DNA of 64,000 nucleotides, taken from the NCBI GenBank assembly GCA_022457155.1, contig JAJGOT010000039.1, positions 21,001 to 85,000 of the forward strand, read 5' to 3'. Positions 60,647-64,000 of the stretch are shown here, one piece after another. The position numbers and the translations under genes were made by a program. Below the pieces are notes generated by a model. It did no database searches. It was not told the origin of the DNA and was given only the letters and a program-made list of their open reading frames with translations. Every line of letters starts with the position of its first letter. Positions within the stretch are counted from its first letter, which is position 1. This DNA comes from Cladopsammia gracilis. Taxonomy: Eukaryota; Cnidaria; Anthozoa; Scleractinia; Dendrophylliidae.

Positions 60647-61888
60647 ATGAATGGAAATTTTAGTAATCCAAATTTAGTAAAGAGATATGAATATACTTAT
60701 TATGACTTGGAAACACCATTGATTGATAATGTTGCGAATAATAATAGATAGATAATGGATAATTATCGATTCACTGTTGATAATTCATCAGAAGCAAATC
60801 CAATTGATTGGTATAATGCTTATTTAGAAGTTAACTTTAAACTTGTTACTCTTGCTGATAGTGCACTGAAATAACAGCAGGTACTGGTAATGTTAATACT
60901 TTTTGCACAACAACTAATGGTCATACTTTCATTAATGAAATCCAAGTTGAATGTAATGGAATAACTGTGTATAATAATTCAAGAGCTAATGAAACATCAA
61001 ATGTTCTATCACTTTTGAAATACACAAAAAGTTATGCAGATACAATTGGAAAAGATCAGAACTGCAGAACCACAAACAAATGAAGATTTATATAACGAAG
61101 GTTATGGTTTACGGAAAAAAATTAACAGATGCTGGAAATACTAACAAATTTTCAATTCCTCTGAATTTATATGGTTATTTTGCAGCTTTCAAAAATAATC
61201 TTCATCCTAATATTAAAATGAATATTTTATTAAAATTAGAAAATGATAATTATATTATTTTTAGACATGCTTATGCTCCAAATTCAAAAGTTATTCTCAA
61301 TAAATTACGATTGTGATGTCCAAAAATTATTTTTAATGGTGAAGGAATGAAGTTGTATCTTGAAAATTATTTAAAACTAAAAAAATTGACTTATTTAAGA
61401 GAACATAGTGAAATATTACAATCTGGAGCTGTGAATAGTTACTTCAGAATAAGTACAGGAACTAGGAGACCAAGACATGTGTTTATTTGGTCTGTTCCTA
61501 CAGCAGGTTATAATTTACAAACAGCGAATATATTTACTTGGAAAATTTTTGGAATTAGTGGAAATAGAAAATTTACTAGAGCTCAATTAGAATTAAATAA
61601 CAGTATTAACTATCCTCAAATACAAATGACATCAGATCATATTCTTCAGCTTATAATGACTTTCTTAGTGGACCAATAATAGATCGAACAAATTTCAGAA
61701 ATCTTTTTGGAATTTTATATTTTGATCTTAGAAATCAAGAAGATGTAAAAGATGGTGTTGTTTCTCTAACTTTTAGATATGAGTTAGATGCTGCTCCAGC
61801 AGGAAATTATACAATTAATGCTTTGGTTTTACATGAAAAAGAAATTGAATTATACACTTCTTCTGGAAAATTACTTATAAAAGCATAA
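60647..61888 (+). pseudogene. Major capsid protein (AT-rich copy), broken
   Basis: Start in AATAAAATG. DWYNAYLEVNFKL matches the MCP strand at 38577-38612, and the C-terminal ISGNRKF and YFDL..RFRYEL-type blocks are recognisable. The frame is broken at several points (near 60750, 60870, 61078, 61317 and 61680). Confidence 0.7.
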
Positions 61889-61948
61889 AAAAATAAATAT
61901 ATAATTTTTTCTTGATTTTAATACTAATGAAGTATTAAAATCTTAAAT

Positions 61949-63159
61949 CTATGATTTTACCAATTTATTATACATTTTTTCATGTAATTTTTTATCAATA
62001 GCCCCTATTCTCAATAATTCATCATTAATTTGTGAAATATCATTTTTTATAACTGGTGAATTATTTCCTGCAATAATAGAACCAATTAATACTTTTAATC
62101 TATCTACTAATTCTTTTGGATCTTGATAATACATTATACTTGATCCGATCATTTTAGATTTTCCTGATGATTTAAGAGGTGGCATATTACTTAGCATGTT
62201 TAAATCATTAAAGATTTTTACAGTGTTTATTGAATATTTTGTTTTAGGATTATATCTCTCTGTTAATAAATTTATAAGAGATTTATCAGCATCTGCTTGC
62301 TTCATAAACTAATTTACCACCACGATAAACATTCAGTTTTAAAAATCTTTTTTTAGTTTTGATACATCAATCATTAATCCACCATATTGATTATTTTGAA
62401 TTTTATAAGCATTTCTTCTTGGTTGTTTATATCTTCGAATACCTTGACCTTTTTTTGGTGAATGAACTACTCCTTCTTTTGATTTAATTAAAAGATTACG
62501 TTTATCTCTATATTTGTTTAATGAATTTGCTTCATTTTCTAATTTTTCTAATTTTTCTTCTTCTGTTTTAGTTATTCTACCTTTTGTAGTTTTTTTTTAC
62601 TTTTTATTATTGTTCATGGTTGTGTATTTTTATCTTTTCTCTTAATTTCATAATATTTTTTTTTTACTTTTTGAATTTCTTCTTTTGATAAACTTAAAAT
62701 TTCGTTTAAAGGTTTTAATCCATAATTTTCAAAAACTTCTTTATCTTCATCAGAAATTCCTTTATCTATATCTATATCAATTACTAATGATGGTTTTTTG
62801 CAATTGCTAATTGTTCTTCCTCATCTTCTGGTTGATATTGTGGTAATTCTTGGTTTAATGTAATAAGATCTTCTTTACCCCCTTTTATAGCTTTTTGATT
62901 TTGCATCATCTGTCCAGTCAAAGCAAGTTGGTTTTCTTTCAACTGCTCAGTTATTTTATCCTGTTTTTCATGTCTTTTTCTGTTGTTCAACCAAAGTTTC
63001 TTTTAATGGTTCTCTTAAAGTTTTAACATATTCACTCATAGCAATATCACGGACTTGACCTTTGTCTTTCACTTCATTCTTTACTTTAGTAACAGCTTTA
63101 GCTATTTCATATCCTTTATATTCTGAATTTGCATACTTTTTGATATTTTCTAAATTCAT
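61949..63159 (-). pseudogene. Polinton core protein (AT-rich copy), broken
   Basis: 61949-62305 contains DPKELVDRLKVLIGSIIAGN, matching the C-terminal domain of 24895-25910. Upstream frames (62784-62990, 62968-63159) hold the N-terminal part and an acidic stretch. Divergent from the ATPase, as in the other elements. Confidence 0.65.
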
Positions 63160-63241
63160 ATTTTATAATAAGATTATATAATTATTTGTAAAACTAACAT
63201 TTAATTTAATTTATTTTATATAGTATTATAATAAAAAAAGT

Positions 63242-63866
63242 ATGAAAATCCCAAATTACGATTCAAAACAGAAAATAAAGACTAGAAAACAGTGTGATTT
63301 CTTAGATGAAGATTTTAGGATGCTTATTACTGGTCAAACCCGATGTGGAAAAACAAACACTCTAATGCATATGATTAGAACACCATTAATTTACTTTGAT
63401 AAAATTTACTACTATGGACCTAATCATAATCAAGAAAAAATACAAGACCTTAAAAAAATAATGGTTAAAATTAGTGAAAAAGTTGAATATCAAGTTTTAG
63501 AATTTCCAGAAGATATAATGGAAACAACAGAATATCCAGAAGATAATAGAAAAACTGTTATATTTGATGATCTTGTTAATGCAACAGATTCAATACAGAA
63601 GAAAATAGCAAATCATTATACTGATAGTAGACATCATGGAATTAGTCCAGTGTATTTAAGTCAGAGTTATGATGATGTACCTCAAAATTAAGATTAAATT
63701 GTTCTCATATGATTTTATATCCACCAGCGAGTAAAAATCATTTCAATCTTATTGCAAAAGAAAATTTGATTGATCCAACTCTTTTTAATAAACTTAATCC
63801 TTATGAATTTTTATTTTTAGACAAAGAAAAAAATCAGTTACTAAAAACTTTGATGAGAAAATATAA
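63242..63866 (+). pseudogene. Packaging ATPase (AT-rich copy), frame-shifted
   Basis: MKIPNYDSKQ start is conserved. Walker A reads GQTRCGKTN, Walker B KTVIFDDL, and LSQSY is present. A frameshift at about 63688 moves the last 60 codons to another frame, ending NFDEKI at 63866 like the other copies. Confidence 0.82.
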
Positions 63867-63879
63867 ATGTATAATAAAA

Positions 63880-64000
63880 ATGGGAATATTCAATAAGATC
63901 AACAAATTCGTAAATTTAAATATTAGTGAATATATTAAAGAAATTTCTCAACAAATTGTAGTAGGTCAAGGATCAGGATTAAAATTAGATAAAGATAATA
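63880..64000 (+). CDS. Partial hypothetical gene at window end
   Basis: Starts in AATAAAAATGG, begins MGIFNKINKFV and is open to the last base. It sits where the fibre gene lies in the other elements, but no similarity is visible in the 40 residues available. Confidence 0.35.
   Translation, partial: MGIFNKINKFVNLNISEYIKEISQQIVVGQGSGLKLDKDN

Larger units (their letters stand above)
52376..64000. mobile_element. AT-rich, decayed third Polinton (right end outside window)
   Basis: Remnants of SSB-like, integrase, PLA2, protease, penton, small basic protein, MCP, core protein and ATPase genes are all recognisable by comparison with the other two elements. They are at low identity and mostly in broken frames, and the sequence is far richer in A+T. 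Gene order differs from the other two: integrase and PLA2 are on minus, while protease, penton, MCP and ATPase are on plus. Interrupted by a non-Polinton segment at about 56110-57240. Confidence 0.8.

Overview
The window is animal nuclear DNA. Four phase-consistent exons with GT-AG splice sites lie at 50320-51971. The rest is mostly mobile DNA, including retrotransposons whose primer-binding sites match animal tRNA 3' ends and three Polinton/Maverick (polintovirus/adintovirus-like) elements. I infer a cnidarian, perhaps a coral, from the style of the Polinton proteins and the density of foldback elements. That is inference, not proof.

Layout. 1-2936: non-coding host DNA with two foldback elements. 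2937-8398: an LTR retrotransposon with identical 166-bp LTRs and a tRNA-Leu-type PBS. 9491-49706: a Ty3/Gypsy element on the minus strand, with 170-bp LTRs, a 5-bp duplication ATACG and a tRNA-Ser-type PBS. Its gag and protease are split by a 35.5-kb insert. That insert is a Polinton ('outer', about 13014-48522), and the outer Polinton is itself split by a second one ('inner', 16839-33343, AG...CT ends, 6-bp duplication AATTCA). The structure is therefore a three-level nest: Gypsy [outer Polinton [inner Polinton]]. 49712-52370: host gene exons and introns. 52376-64000: a third, divergent, AT-rich and badly decayed Polinton that runs off the window.

The Polintons share one core: fibre-like protein and packaging ATPase on one strand, then a core protein, penton-like minor capsid, small basic protein, major capsid protein, a basic protein leading into an adenain-like protease, a phospholipase A2 (PLA2) protein and a chromodomain integrase on the other. 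The arms carry protein-primed DNA polymerase B (pPolB), a putative ssDNA-binding protein and small DNA-binding (NUMOD1/HTH-like) proteins. Together they look like a virion-forming integrating DNA virus: PolB copies the genome from the terminal repeats, ATPase and capsid proteins package it, protease matures it, PLA2 would open membranes and integrase inserts it. Most genes start at a TAAAATG-type motif. Many genes are broken, often at homopolymer runs.

Most notable: in all three Polintons the integrase lacks an ATG, and the preceding PLA2 gene ends with an in-phase A_AAA_AAC heptamer followed by a stem-loop. This points to a conserved -1 ribosomal frameshift making a PLA2-integrase fusion. 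The outer Polinton's terminal hairpins are in flip/flop configuration, the arms of inner and outer Polinton are swapped around a collinear core, and their fibres share a shaft but differ completely in the C-terminal head.
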